A DNA stretch of 64,000 nt from Alteromonadaceae bacterium (GTDB taxonomy: Bacteria; Pseudomonadota; Gammaproteobacteria; Enterobacterales; Alteromonadaceae), in assembly GCA_013373625.1 (NCBI GenBank), contig JABXHM010000039.1, positions 1 to 64,000 on the forward strand, in the 5' to 3' direction. The first letter of the stretch is position 1. Each line of letters begins with the position of its first letter. Position numbers and translations under genes: made by a program. The notes under the pieces were generated by a model that saw nothing but the letters and a program-made list of their open reading frames with translations, ran no database searches and was not told the origin of the DNA. Of the stretch, positions 18,576-28,513 are shown in pieces.

Positions 18576-20267
18576 TTAAATACTGACCCGCTTATAGGGG
18601 CGGTACTCGGCGCGCCAGAAGTTACGCTCGATACTGGCCAACAGGTTGGCATCGGTTTGTTCTAAAGCCAGCCCCTGCTCCATCGCCACTTTTGCAACAT
18701 CAAACGCTATTTGACGACTCAGGGCCGAGATTTCTCGCAATGGCGGCAGTAATTCACCTTTACCGGTATTTGCCAGTGGTGATGCACAGGCCAATGCATT
18801 ACTTGCTGCCATCAGCATTTCGTCACTGATTAAACGCGCTTTGGCGGCGACTACGCCAAGCCCGATACCCGGAAAGATATAACTATTATTACATTGCGCG
18901 ATGGGATACTGCTTGCCATTATATTCGACCGGTTTAAATGGGCTGCCAGTCGCGATAACCACCTCGCCTTCAGTCCATTCGATTACCTGCTCAGGACGCG
19001 CCTCAACCTGTCGTGACGGATTACTAAGCGGAAAAATAATCGGCAGTTCGGTATGGCGCTTCATGGCGCTCACCACTTGTTCGGTAAACAAGCCTGGCTG
19101 ACCTGACACGCCAATCATTACTTCTGGTTTCGCGCAGTTAACCACATCAAGCAACGATGGGTATTCACCGCTGTACTGCCAATCGGCGATCTCTTCGCTG
19201 TTGTGCTGTAAACGCTGTTGAAAATCACGCAAACCCTCTTGTCCTTCCATTACCAACCCATAACGGTCGACCATGAATATCTGTTTGCGCGCCTGACTGT
19301 CGCTGATCCCCTCGTGACGCATTTGCTGGATCAGCATTTCAGCAATCCCACAACCTGCAGAGCCCGCCCCGACAAAAACAATGTTCATATCAGACAGCTT
19401 TGACTGTTTCATACGGCATGCGGCTAAAATGGTGCCCAAGGTGACCGCAGCGGTACCTTGTATATCATCGTTGAAACAGCAAACTTCTTTACGGTAACGA
19501 CTTAGTAATGGCATGGCATTCGGTTGAGCAAAATCCTCAAACTGAATGAGTACATCGGGCCAACGGCGGGTTACCGCTTTAATGAACATATCCAAAAATT
19601 CATCATACTCGTCCTGACCAATACGCGGGTGTCGAGCTCCCATGTACATAGGATCGTTGAGTAGTTTTTCGTTGTTAGTCCCTACATCAAGCATTACCGG
19701 CAACGTATACGCTGGTGATATCCCGCCACAGGCGGTATACAACGACAGTTTACCAATTGGAATGCCCATACCGCCGATCCCTTGATCACCCAAACCAAGA
19801 ATGCGCTCACCATCAGTCACAACGATAACTTTGACTTTACGCTTGGTCGCATTGCGCACGATATCGTCAATTTGATGGCGTTCTTCCCACGAAATGAACA
19901 ATCCACGAGAACTGCGATAAATATCCGAAAACTGCTCACAGGCATCGCCAACAGTCGGGGTATAAATGATCGGCATCATCTCTTCTATGTGAGATTGTAT
20001 TAGCCGGTAAAACAAGGTTTCGTTGTTATCCTGAATTGCCCGTAGGTAAATATGTTTATTGAGCGGATCCTCGAACGTATTATATTGCATAAAGGCCCGT
20101 TCAACTTGCTCTTCGATGGTCTCGTACCGGGGCGGCAACAGCCCTGTTAAATTAAACCGAGTTCGTTCTTTCACAGAAAACGCACTGCCTTTATTCAGAA
20201 GTGGCGTCTCCAGCAGCGACGGCCCGGCGTGCGGGATGTACAAATACCGCTTATCGTCATCAGACAT
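18576..20267 (-). CDS. maeA: NAD-dependent malic enzyme
   Basis: A 563-residue enzyme that oxidatively decarboxylates malate to pyruvate, full length for the MaeA (SfcA) type. Motifs include [19 protein letters not shown] near the N terminus, the [17 protein letters not shown] malate/metal block, [28 protein letters not shown] and the NAD-binding [16 protein letters not shown]. No phosphotransacetylase-like C-terminal extension is present. It is 44 bp downstream of mrcA on the same strand but is metabolically unrelated to it; it may have its own promoter. No intrinsic terminator follows within 200 nt. Confidence 0.96.
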   Translation of the reverse strand: MSDDDKRYLYIPHAGPSLLETPLLNKGSAFSVKERTRFNLTGLLPPRYETIEEQVERAFMQYNTFEDPLNKHIYLRAIQDNNETLFYRLIQSHIEEMMPIIYTPTVGDACEQFSDIYRSSRGLFISWEERHQIDDIVRNATKRKVKVIVVTDGERILGLGDQGIGGMGIPIGKLSLYTACGGISPAYTLPVMLDVGTNNEKLLNDPMYMGARHPRIGQDEYDEFLDMFIKAVTRRWPDVLIQFEDFAQPNAMPLLSRYRKEVCCFNDDIQGTAAVTLGTILAACRMKQSKLSDMNIVFVGAGSAGCGIAEMLIQQMRHEGISDSQARKQIFMVDRYGLVMEGQEGLRDFQQRLQHNSEEIADWQYSGEYPSLLDVVNCAKPEVMIGVSGQPGLFTEQVVSAMKRHTELPIIFPLSNPSRQVEARPEQVIEWTEGEVVIATGSPFKPVEYNGKQYPIAQCNNSYIFPGIGLGVVAAKARLISDEMLMAASNALACASPLANTGKGELLPPLREISALSRQIAFDVAKVAMEQGLALEQTDANLLASIERNFWRAEYRPYKRVSI

Positions 20268-20311
20268 TATGATTTAACCATTTATTATCGTTTTAGCTAT
20301 TATTGCAGACG

Positions 20312-22984
20312 CTAGAAAATATCATTCACGTCTACACTCGATTCATCCTCTCCCGTTGAGTCATTAAGCTCGTCATCCAAAACGTAGACTGTCGGCTCAG
20401 TGCCTCTCAGGAAATATTCGAACAGTGTGGTATCGTCTGTGCGTCGGGTCAACTTTCCACTGGTACGATCTATACGAACCCTGACTATATCGGTTGGGAC
20501 AGGCATAGGTGCCTCCGGTGTTCCGTCAAGTGCGGTTTGCATAAACCGAATCCACGCAGGCTGCGCGGCCATTGCACCGCTTTCAGTGCCAATCATGGCG
20601 TTGCCTATCCAACTGAACCGGTTAGGATCACGCGCGGCTAATGGTTGATTATAAGTCGTTCGTCCCAGTTGCCTGTTCATATCATCAAAGCCGACCCATG
20701 ACGTTGCAACAAGCTTACGATTAAAACCACTGAACCAGGCATCCCGGGAGTCGTTAGTCGTCCCTGTTTTGCCGGCTAAATCGTCGCGTTTCAATATTAA
20801 ACTGGCTCGCCAACCTGTACCGCGCCAATCATTCCAACTGCCATTTACTCTTACGGCAGTTCGCATCATATCAGCCACCAGAAACGCGTTTTGTGCAGAG
20901 ATAACCCGCGGCGCTAACTGGACACCCTCCGTCGCAACTTCGGGGTCAGCTTCTGCTTGTACAGATTGGTTTAGTTCTGCCGCCAGCATCGCTTCTACAT
21001 CCGTTTCGGCAACTGCGCTGAGGTTATTTTTTGTTGGCATTTCTACCGCTTCACAACCAACAGTATCACATGCCCAACCAGGACTGTGTTGCCATAGCAT
21101 CTGGCCGCTCTCATTTAACACCCGGTCAATAAAGTACGGCTGAATAAGAAACCCACCATTGGCAATGGTTGCCATACCCCGGACTATTTCCAACGGCGTA
21201 TGAGAACTTGATCCCAATGACACGGTTTCATCGCGGGAAATGTCGGCTTTATCCAGGCCAAAACGCGTTAAGTGCTCAATGGTATTATCAAGCCCGACAC
21301 CGCGCAGTAAGCGCACTGACACTACGTTTTTAGATTTTCCCAGAGCAATGCGCATACGGATAGGGCCATCGTATTCCGCTGGCGAATTTTGTGGCCGCCA
21401 GGCAACGCCAGTAGCCTCATCCCACTCGTTGATAGGCGCGTCATTTATTATGCTGGCAATGGTATAGCCATTTTCCAGTGCTGACGAATAAACGAAGGGT
21501 TTAATGTTGGAGCCCACCTGTCGTTTGGCCTGGGTGGCGCGGTTAAACTGACTCTGATAAAAACTATAACCACCAACAATTGCCTGCACCGCACCATTAT
21601 TAGGATCAAGCGCTACCAGCGCACCACTGACATCTGGTAATTGCGCAAGCCGCCACATTCCTTCCTGTTCACGGATATAAACGATATCGCCAGCAGCTAC
21701 GATGTCACTGGCTGTTTTCGGTGGCTGACCTTGCCGGCTGTCATGGATATAAGGGCGTGCCCAGTCCATGCCCTGCCATTCAATAGTGCGTTCAGCACCG
21801 GCCCTATCGCGGATCATAAAGGTATTTTCGTCAACACGGGTGACGACCGCCGGCGTAACAAAACCATAGGCATTTATATTGGCTAATGCATTACTCAGGT
21901 CTGTTTCAGTGATATGGCATGGCCAGCCGGCATAGAGTGGAGTAGTAGTGCATTCTTCTGCTGTTTCCTCTTCAGCGTTTGCGGCGTTGCTGTGGTTAGC
22001 CGCTGAGTCCCATAACCTGGCCACAGCGCCGCGATAACCGTGGCGCTCATCATAATCATGCAGGTTTTGTTTAACCGCCCGTTGGGCGGCCATTTGCAGC
22101 GCAGAATTTGCGGTGGCATAAACCTGATAGCCACCAGTTTCTGCTTCCTCTTTGCCGTACAGCGAGACCATTTCGGCATAAATTAAATCAGCCAGATACG
22201 GCGCATCGAGTTCTATCTCAGCACCGTGTTTTTTTGCCGTGACCGGCGCTGAACTGGCTTCATCGAACTGGGCTTTAGTGATAAACCCTTCATCAAGCAT
22301 GCGCAACAATACAATCCGACGTCGTTCTACAGAACGTTCAGGTCGACTAATTGGATTGAGCACTGACGGTGCCTGGGGCAGCCCGGCCAGCGTGGCGATC
22401 TGCGCCAGACTCAACTCGCTGAGCTTTTTGCCATAATACACCTGTGCCGCAGCCCCAAAGCCAAATGAGCGATGCCCCAGCTCAATTTTGTTGAGATACA
22501 ACGCAAATATCTCGTCTTTGGTCAGCTCGGCTTCCATATGCAGGGCAATAAATACTTCCTTGATTTTGCGAATATAGGTTTTTTCACGAGTAAGGAAAAA
22601 GCCGCGCGCTAATTGCTGAGTCAGCGTACTTGCCCCCTGACTTTTTTCACCCGTGATGACCAAATTAATGAAAGCCCGGGTTATGCCGATAGGATCAATA
22701 CCAAAGTGTTCATAAAAGCGGCTGTCTTCCGTTGCCAAAATCGCTTTTTGCAGCAATTCCGGCGTTTCAGCTAATGTCACCGGAATACGCCTTTTCACCC
22801 CGTACTGTGAGATTAGCTTGCCATCATGCGTATAAATTCGCATAGGGGTCTGCAACCGCACATCCTTGAGGATGGCGACACTGGGCAGGTCGGGTTTCAC
22901 ATAAAAATAGATACCCGTAAGCGTTACACTTCCGAGTAACGCGGCGATAAATCCAACTAGTAATACGGTTTTAAAATATTTCAC
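20312..22984 (-). CDS. mrcA: Penicillin-binding protein 1A
   Basis: An 890-residue class A PBP that polymerises glycan strands and cross-links peptides in the periplasm. Order of parts: a single N-terminal membrane helix (about 7-28), a GT51 transglycosylase domain (about 55-230; EDSRFYEHFGIDP, QGASTLTQQLARGFFL), an OB-like/insert region rich in Glu and Ala (about 320-450), and the transpeptidase domain (about 470-800) with SxxK in VGSNIKPFVYSSA, SxN in SKNVVSVR and AGKTGTTNDSRDAWF. The acidic C-terminal tail follows. It is divergent from pilM across 140 bp, the classical ponA-pilMNOPQ arrangement of gammaproteobacteria. Confidence 0.96.
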   Translation of the reverse strand: MKYFKTVLLVGFIAALLGSVTLTGIYFYVKPDLPSVAILKDVRLQTPMRIYTHDGKLISQYGVKRRIPVTLAETPELLQKAILATEDSRFYEHFGIDPIGITRAFINLVITGEKSQGASTLTQQLARGFFLTREKTYIRKIKEVFIALHMEAELTKDEIFALYLNKIELGHRSFGFGAAAQVYYGKKLSELSLAQIATLAGLPQAPSVLNPISRPERSVERRRIVLLRMLDEGFITKAQFDEASSAPVTAKKHGAEIELDAPYLADLIYAEMVSLYGKEEAETGGYQVYATANSALQMAAQRAVKQNLHDYDERHGYRGAVARLWDSAANHSNAANAEEETAEECTTTPLYAGWPCHITETDLSNALANINAYGFVTPAVVTRVDENTFMIRDRAGAERTIEWQGMDWARPYIHDSRQGQPPKTASDIVAAGDIVYIREQEGMWRLAQLPDVSGALVALDPNNGAVQAIVGGYSFYQSQFNRATQAKRQVGSNIKPFVYSSALENGYTIASIINDAPINEWDEATGVAWRPQNSPAEYDGPIRMRIALGKSKNVVSVRLLRGVGLDNTIEHLTRFGLDKADISRDETVSLGSSSHTPLEIVRGMATIANGGFLIQPYFIDRVLNESGQMLWQHSPGWACDTVGCEAVEMPTKNNLSAVAETDVEAMLAAELNQSVQAEADPEVATEGVQLAPRVISAQNAFLVADMMRTAVRVNGSWNDWRGTGWRASLILKRDDLAGKTGTTNDSRDAWFSGFNRKLVATSWVGFDDMNRQLGRTTYNQPLAARDPNRFSWIGNAMIGTESGAMAAQPAWIRFMQTALDGTPEAPMPVPTDIVRVRIDRTSGKLTRRTDDTTLFEYFLRGTEPTVYVLDDELNDSTGEDESSVDVNDIF

Positions 22985-23124
22985 AATAAGAATGAACAGG
23001 GCTTTTTTGCCAAAATGACTTATATTTTATACCTAAGTGTATTTATTAGAACCATTAAATAGAAAAAAATTCAGTAACATCATAAGTTAGAAATTGTTCG
23101 CTTAGAAATAAGGCTACGGTTGAG

Positions 23125-24195
23125 ATGGTAAAATCACTGTTCAAGAAGAAGCAACCCTCCGTTGTCGGGCTCGACATTGGTACCCGTTGCATCAAGGCGG
23201 TGGTGCTTGAAGGCGCTGCCGGCGACTACACGCTGACAGCGTATGCCTGTGAGCCAATTATTAAAGATGCCTTCAGAGAACGTGAAATAAGCGACTACGA
23301 TGCGGTGAGCGTGGCATTACGTAAAGTGCGCTTCGCGCTAAAAAGCAAAGTCAAACCAGCCGCGATTGCCGTGGCAGGCACTTCTGTCATCAGCAAAGTC
23401 GTGCACATGGAGCCAGATCAGTCTGACTTCGAACTCGAAGGGCAAATAGAAGTTGAAGCAGATAGCCTAATTCCCTACCCCCTCGAAGAAGTTTACTTAG
23501 ACTTTGAAGAACTCGGAATGAGCGATACGCACGTTGGTAAAGTGAATGTATTATTGAGTGCCGCGCACAAGGATATTGTTGATTCTCGCACAACGTTAGT
23601 TCGCGAGCTGAGCTTTGAGCCCCAGGTTGTCGATATTGAAAGCTTTGCTCTGGGCAACGCTGTTGACTACTTCTATGCCCATGACGCTGAACGTTCCAGG
23701 GTTTGCTGTATCAATGTTGGAGCTTCCCTGTTGCAGGTCTGCGTTTGGCAAGGCGGTGAGGTGCTCTATACTAAAGAGCACAACTTTGGTACTGACAGCC
23801 TGCTTCAGGATTTAGCCCTGGTACATATGCTTGAGCGTAAAGACGTTGAGTCACAACTCATCGAAAACTCACTACCCGCTAACTGGGTTACCGACACATT
23901 GCCGGTTTTTGCTGCCAATTTACAACAGCAAATAAACCGGGCACTGCAGATGTACATGAGCGCCATGAATGCTGCGCGCCCGCAAAAAATTATTCTCAGT
24001 GGTGCTGCGGCCGTATTGCCTACCTTAACCGAAACATTGCAACAGGACTTAGGTATACAGGTAGACGTGTTCAATCCTTTTTCAACCATCAAGATTAGCG
24101 ACAAGCTCAATGCCGAACAAGTTCAACAAACCGCGCCACTGATGGCTATCGCGGCGGGGCTGGCAAGTCGGGGGTTCTCTACATGGCACATATAA
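23125..24195 (+). CDS. pilM: Type IV pilus inner-membrane assembly protein PilM
   Basis: A 356-residue actin-like cytoplasmic protein that binds the N terminus of PilN and connects the pilus motor to the alignment complex. The nucleotide-binding fold shows SVVGLDIGTRCIKAVVLEG at the start, MEPDQSDFELEGQIEVEA in the middle and IILSGAAAVLPTL plus LMAIAAGLASRGF near the end. Length is typical. It opens the pilMNOPQ operon and overlaps pilN by 13 bp. Confidence 0.95.
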   Translation: MVKSLFKKKQPSVVGLDIGTRCIKAVVLEGAAGDYTLTAYACEPIIKDAFREREISDYDAVSVALRKVRFALKSKVKPAAIAVAGTSVISKVVHMEPDQSDFELEGQIEVEADSLIPYPLEEVYLDFEELGMSDTHVGKVNVLLSAAHKDIVDSRTTLVRELSFEPQVVDIESFALGNAVDYFYAHDAERSRVCCINVGASLLQVCVWQGGEVLYTKEHNFGTDSLLQDLALVHMLERKDVESQLIENSLPANWVTDTLPVFAANLQQQINRALQMYMSAMNAARPQKIILSGAAAVLPTLTETLQQDLGIQVDVFNPFSTIKISDKLNAEQVQQTAPLMAIAAGLASRGFSTWHI

Positions 24196-24764
24196 ACTTA
24201 CTGCCATGGCGGGAGCAACGTCGCCTCAAGCAAAAGCAGCAATATCTTATGGTTTTAGGCCTGGTTGCGCTAATCACGTTCTTGATTTTCTGGTTGATTG
24301 GTCAGTTTGTTGATCAGCAAATCAGTAATCAAAATGCCCGTAACCAGTACCTGACAGCGGAGATTGCCGCGCTTGAGAGCCAAATTGCCGAAATAAAAAA
24401 AATTAAAGAAAGTAAAGCAGCCATTGAACAGCGAATGGCACTGATAGAACAACTACAAAGCAGCCGAAACCTTGCGCCCCAGGTGCTTGATGAGTTAGCA
24501 CGCATTGTGCCTCAGGGCGTGTCATTTAAGTCATTGCAGCGCACCGGTGGCGTTATGCAGGTGCGGGGGACCAGTGAATCGAATAACCGGTTGGCCGAGT
24601 TTATGCGCCAACTGGAAACCTCTGAAGTGTTTACCTCTGGCGAGTTGTCTTCGATTGTTGCCGATACCAGTGCCAGCGATGCAGTAAGTGAATTCACGCT
24701 CACTTTTTCGATCCGAGCGCAGGTAGTTTCTGCTGAACAAGATAAAAGTCGGGTTAACCAATGA
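24183..24764 (+). CDS. pilN: Type IV pilus assembly protein PilN
   Basis: A 193-residue bitopic inner-membrane protein. Its cytoplasmic N terminus MAHINLLPWREQRRLKQK contains the conserved INLLPWRE motif that docks on PilM. One membrane helix follows (about 22-42), then a periplasmic coiled coil (about 45-85) and a ferredoxin-like fold. It forms the periplasmic alignment complex with PilO and PilP. It overlaps pilM upstream and pilO downstream (4 bp), consistent with translational coupling. Confidence 0.94.
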   Translation: MAHINLLPWREQRRLKQKQQYLMVLGLVALITFLIFWLIGQFVDQQISNQNARNQYLTAEIAALESQIAEIKKIKESKAAIEQRMALIEQLQSSRNLAPQVLDELARIVPQGVSFKSLQRTGGVMQVRGTSESNNRLAEFMRQLETSEVFTSGELSSIVADTSASDAVSEFTLTFSIRAQVVSAEQDKSRVNQ

Positions 24765-25372
24765 AAAAATTTGATGTAGCCAAACTAAAAGAAATCAATG
24801 ATCTCGACTTTGAACAAATCGCCATTTGGCCATTTGAGGTAAAGGTTGTCATTGCCCTCTTCCTGGCCCTGGTAGTTTCTGGCATCAGTTGTACCACTAT
24901 TGTTAGCCCTAAGCTGCCGCAGTTAGAACAAGCAGAAAAGAAGGAAGCCGAGCTCAAACTGCAGTTTGAAGCCAAATATCGTCTGGCAGCTAATTTAGAG
25001 GCCTATAAAGCACAGCTAGCTCAAATTGAAGACGATTTTTCTTCTATGTTGAAATCCTTACCAACGCAGAATGAAACGCCCGGATTACTCGATGACATCA
25101 CCTATGTTGGCACCAGCTCGGGCCTGACCTTCCGCTTGCTGAACTGGGAAAAAGAAATTCCCAAAGAGTTTTACACCGAACTGCCCATCAAGATTGAAGT
25201 GGCGGGCAAGTACCACAGCTTTGGACACTTTGTTTCGAAAGTCGCTGAATTACCGAGAATTGTGACAATGCATGATTTTGAAGTGCACAGTGAACAAGGC
25301 GGATTACGTTTGAGCTTGTTAGCGAAAACCTACCGGACTGCGGCAACAGCGCCGAAGGAAGGTGAGCAATGA
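24761..25372 (+). CDS. pilO: Type IV pilus assembly protein PilO
   Basis: A 203-residue inner-membrane protein, partner of PilN. It has a short cytoplasmic start, a membrane helix (about 27-47), a coiled coil rich in Glu/Lys/Ala (about 50-95) and a C-terminal ferredoxin-like domain (SSGLTFRLLNWEKEIPKEFY, IKIEVAGKYHSFGHFVSKVA). It helps hold the secretin aligned with the inner-membrane platform. Start and stop overlap both neighbours by 4 bp. Confidence 0.93.
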   Translation: MKKFDVAKLKEINDLDFEQIAIWPFEVKVVIALFLALVVSGISCTTIVSPKLPQLEQAEKKEAELKLQFEAKYRLAANLEAYKAQLAQIEDDFSSMLKSLPTQNETPGLLDDITYVGTSSGLTFRLLNWEKEIPKEFYTELPIKIEVAGKYHSFGHFVSKVAELPRIVTMHDFEVHSEQGGLRLSLLAKTYRTAATAPKEGEQ

Positions 25373-25893
25373 GCGCTGTATCTCGCGTCTTTTTAGCCCT
25401 ATCGGCCACGTTGTTATTCACCGGTTGCTCACCACAGTTGAGTGACTTAAAGGCCTATACTGCCCAGGTTAAGCAAAATACTCAGCCTCGAATAGAGCCT
25501 TACCCAACGTTTAGCCAACAACCGGCATTTGCTTACAGTGCACAAGACTTTCGCAGTCCGTTTACACGGCCAAAAGTGTCACAAGCACCCATCGTTACTC
25601 AGTCAAAGATCAACTGTTTACAGCCAGACACCAGTCGTCAGCGTGAGCCTTTGGAAGCTTATGGTATCGATGCCCTGTCGCTAACGGGGAGCTTCTACAC
25701 GAATGGCGACCAGTGGGTGTTATTTAAAACCAATGATGGCGGCCTTTATCAGGCCAAAAAAGGTTCACGGGTCGGGCTGTTTTTCGGTCGCATCAGTGCC
25801 ATTGCCAATAATAATGTTGTAATTCAAGAGCTTGTTCCTGATGGCACTGGCTGCTGGCAGCAGAAAGAAACAACGCTAACGATAAAGTCGTGA
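25369..25893 (+). CDS. pilP: Type IV pilus lipoprotein PilP
   Basis: A 174-residue lipoprotein with a signal peptide ending in the lipobox LFTGC (Cys at about residue 20), then a disordered region with the typical FRSPFTRP segment and a C-terminal beta-sandwich domain (about 90-170; LEAYGIDALSLTGSF, DGGLYQAKKGSRVG). It links PilN/PilO to the secretin PilQ, which follows after 15 bp. The length is usual for the family. Confidence 0.93.
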   Translation: MSAVSRVFLALSATLLFTGCSPQLSDLKAYTAQVKQNTQPRIEPYPTFSQQPAFAYSAQDFRSPFTRPKVSQAPIVTQSKINCLQPDTSRQREPLEAYGIDALSLTGSFYTNGDQWVLFKTNDGGLYQAKKGSRVGLFFGRISAIANNNVVIQELVPDGTGCWQQKETTLTIKS

Positions 25894-25908
25894 GCAGGAG
25901 ATAACGAG

Positions 25909-27675
25909 ATGTTTAAGCAATATATCTGTAATAAATGCCTCAACTGGCAGACCTCACGGCCAATGTGGTTGTGCATTATCGTGGCGTTGTGCCATGTTTT
26001 CGTACTCAATGCCAGCGCGCAACAATCACCGCAGTTGATTAACCCAAACGCTGAAGCGGAGTTGGTGTTTCAGTCACAATTACAGGACATTGCTTTTACC
26101 CGTGGGGCCGATGGCAGCGCAATGACCACTTTAACCTTTGATAACAATAAAGTTGAACCTCAACTGGTGGAAGCTAACGGTAAGTTATTGCTCACTTTAC
26201 CGCAGACATCATTGGCTGAAGATCAGTTGGTTGAACTGGACGTGGTGTCTTTTGGTACCGACCTGACTACCATTGAAACCTTTCAGGAAAAAAGCGCTAG
26301 TCGCGTTGAGTTTTACTTCAGTGGCATTGTTACCACCGACACTACAAAAAATGGCAATACAATTACGGTCACTATTACACCAATGAGCCGGGAACAACGC
26401 GAGAAGCTTAAGAACAGCCAGTACTCGGGCGAGCCCATTTCGTTGGATTTTCAGGACGTACCTGTACGCCAGGTGCTGCAAATTATTGCTAAAGTAAATG
26501 GCTTTAATCTGGTGACAACGGATACCGTCACCGGCAACGTTTCTATCAGTTTAAGCGGCGTGCCCTGGGACCAGGCGCTGGAAATGATTCTGCAAATTAA
26601 AGGACTAGACAAGCGTCAGGAGGGCAATATCCTGCTCGTTGCCCCGAGTGACGAATTAACTCAGCGTGAAACTCAAAAACTCCAGTCCGATCAGCAGGCA
26701 GCCCAGCTTGCCCCGCTGGCATCAGCCAGTATTACCGTTAACTATGCCAAGGCGTCAGAACTGGCAACGATTCTTAAGAGTGAGGAAGGCGCCGCAGGTA
26801 TCTTAACCGAACGGGGCGCCGTTTCAGTAGACAATCGCACTAACACGATATTGGTACGCGATACACAGGCGTCTATTGATGAGGCGCGCCGGGTCATTAG
26901 CTCACTGGACATCCCGGTCAAACAGGTGTTAATCGAATCACGAATGGTCACTGTCCGTGATAACGTCGACGAACAGTTGGGTGTACGCTGGGGCTTTTCT
27001 GACCGCCAAAACGATGGCGGCTTCTCAGGTTCTCTGGAAGGCGCGGACAACATCGCCGCAGGCGTTGTACCGTCTCTCAGCGACCGGCTAAATGTAAACC
27101 TCCCGGTTAGCAGTCCTGCCGGCAGTATTGGTTTTCAAATTGCGAGTCTGGCAGACGGCACTATTCTCGATTTAGAGCTGTCAGCACTGGAGTCAGAGAA
27201 CAAAGGTGAAATCATTGCCAGTCCGCGTATTACGGTCGCCAACCAACAGGAAGCTTATATAGAACAGGGGACCGAAATTCCCTACTCGCAGGCGACATCC
27301 AGCGGTGCGACGTCGGTTGAGTTTAAAAAAGCGGTGCTGAGTTTAAAGGTTACTCCGCATATTACGCCGGATAATCGCATTATTCTGGATTTGGTTGTAA
27401 CCCAGGATACGCGCGGTGAAACCGTACAAACAGCAACAGGCGATGCCGTCGCTATTGATACACAGGAAATCAAAACACAGGTGTTAGTAGAGAATGGGGA
27501 AACCATCGTACTGGGCGGTATCTTCCAACAAGTGAATAGCAACGATGTTAGCAAGGTACCTTTGTTTGGTGATTTACCCGTCGTTGGAGCACTATTTCGC
27601 AATAGCTCTACGGTCTATCAGAAGCGCGAATTGCTGATATTTGTAACGCCGAAAATCGTCACCGAGGCGTTGTAA
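25909..27675 (+). CDS. pilQ: Type IV pilus secretin PilQ
   Basis: A 588-residue outer-membrane secretin. A somewhat long N terminus carries a signal helix (about 22-38, ending NASAQ). Then come one AMIN domain (about 55-160), an STN/N0 domain (about 178-230; ISLDFQDVPVRQVLQIIAKV), a secretin N1 domain (about 260-340; VSVDNRTNTILVRD) and the secretin barrel (about 345-588; SPRITVANQQEAYIEQGTEI, VPLFGDLPVVGALFR). Many PilQ proteins have two or more AMIN domains and exceed 650 residues, so this is a compact form. An intrinsic terminator follows. Confidence 0.95.
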   Translation: MFKQYICNKCLNWQTSRPMWLCIIVALCHVFVLNASAQQSPQLINPNAEAELVFQSQLQDIAFTRGADGSAMTTLTFDNNKVEPQLVEANGKLLLTLPQTSLAEDQLVELDVVSFGTDLTTIETFQEKSASRVEFYFSGIVTTDTTKNGNTITVTITPMSREQREKLKNSQYSGEPISLDFQDVPVRQVLQIIAKVNGFNLVTTDTVTGNVSISLSGVPWDQALEMILQIKGLDKRQEGNILLVAPSDELTQRETQKLQSDQQAAQLAPLASASITVNYAKASELATILKSEEGAAGILTERGAVSVDNRTNTILVRDTQASIDEARRVISSLDIPVKQVLIESRMVTVRDNVDEQLGVRWGFSDRQNDGGFSGSLEGADNIAAGVVPSLSDRLNVNLPVSSPAGSIGFQIASLADGTILDLELSALESENKGEIIASPRITVANQQEAYIEQGTEIPYSQATSSGATSVEFKKAVLSLKVTPHITPDNRIILDLVVTQDTRGETVQTATGDAVAIDTQEIKTQVLVENGETIVLGGIFQQVNSNDVSKVPLFGDLPVVGALFRNSSTVYQKRELLIFVTPKIVTEAL

Positions 27676-27690
27676 CCGCAACAAGCAGGG

Positions 27691-27729
27691 CAGATATTAG
27701 TGCCTGAGCGGCATAATATCTGGCTTTTT
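27691..27729 (+). terminator. Intrinsic terminator of the pilMNOPQ operon
   Basis: CAGATATT pairs with AATATCTG, extended by TGCC/GGCA, around the loop TGAGC (27691-27722), and TTTTT follows at 27725-27729. It lies 16 bp after the pilQ stop. Confidence 0.8.
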
Positions 27730-27814
27730 GCGCTGCTTTATTGGAAATTTTCCGCACTAAAACACTGTTTCAGCCCGTATTTTGCAGGTTTAAGGCTAAT
27801 CCCTGCAACAAAAC

Positions 27815-27844
27815 TTGCATAGCGGTCAGAGAAACTGAGATAAT
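27815..27844 (+). promoter_or_regulatory. Putative promoter of aroK-aroB-damX
   Basis: TTGCAT (27815-27820) and GATAAT (27839-27844) with an 18-bp spacer. The leader to aroK would be about 125 nt and contains a 9-bp hairpin (GTGCTTATT 27879-27887 with AATAAGCAC 27896-27904), without a T tract. Confidence 0.5.
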
Positions 27845-27975
27845 CCCGCTCTCGAAAATTTAACGAGGTTTTGTGTATGTGCTTATTAGCGACAAAATAA
27901 GCACGTGTGAACGGGTGGTTGAGGAAAACAGTAAATACTGCCCTTAACATAGATTAAGTTGTGAAATAAGCAAAT

Positions 27976-28491
27976 ATGGCTGAAAAACGTAATATCTTTT
28001 TGGTTGGTCCAATGGGAGCGGGTAAAAGTACCATTGGTCGTCACTTAGCAGATGAGTTACACCTCGAGTTCTTTGATTCCGATCAGGAGATTGAACGTCG
28101 TTCTGGCGCTGATATCACTTGGATTTTTGATCTCGAAGGTGAAGAAGGTTTCCGCAAACGCGAAGAAAACGTCATCAATGATTTAACCGATAAGCAAGGC
28201 ATTGTGCTGGCCACAGGGGGCGGTTCTATTGTAACCAAAGCTGTGCGCAACCGGTTATCAGCGCGCGGTATAGTAGTGTACCTGCAAACCACTATCGATA
28301 AACAGGTTGCCAGAACACAACGCGATAAGCGTCGTCCGTTGCTGCAAAAGGGAGATCCCGAACAAGTATTGACCGATCTTGCTGGCTTACGTAACCCGCT
28401 TTACGAAGAAGTCGCCGACTACGTTGTTGAAACTGACGATCAATCAGCACGCGCTGTGGCAAATCAAATTATTAGTAAAATTGGATTATAG
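27976..28491 (+). CDS. aroK: Shikimate kinase 1
   Basis: A 171-residue P-loop kinase that phosphorylates shikimate at the 3-hydroxyl. Walker A is [16 protein letters not shown], the shikimate-binding DSDQEIE and FRKREE segments follow, and LATGGGSIV is the Walker-B-like block. The length matches E. coli AroK. The Shine-Dalgarno is weak (ATAAG). It is 22 bp upstream of aroB and lies after a terminator, so it starts a new transcript. Confidence 0.96.
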   Translation: MAEKRNIFLVGPMGAGKSTIGRHLADELHLEFFDSDQEIERRSGADITWIFDLEGEEGFRKREENVINDLTDKQGIVLATGGGSIVTKAVRNRLSARGIVVYLQTTIDKQVARTQRDKRRPLLQKGDPEQVLTDLAGLRNPLYEEVADYVVETDDQSARAVANQIISKIGL

Positions 28492-28513
28492 ATTATTTTA
28501 AGGAGCTACCTGC

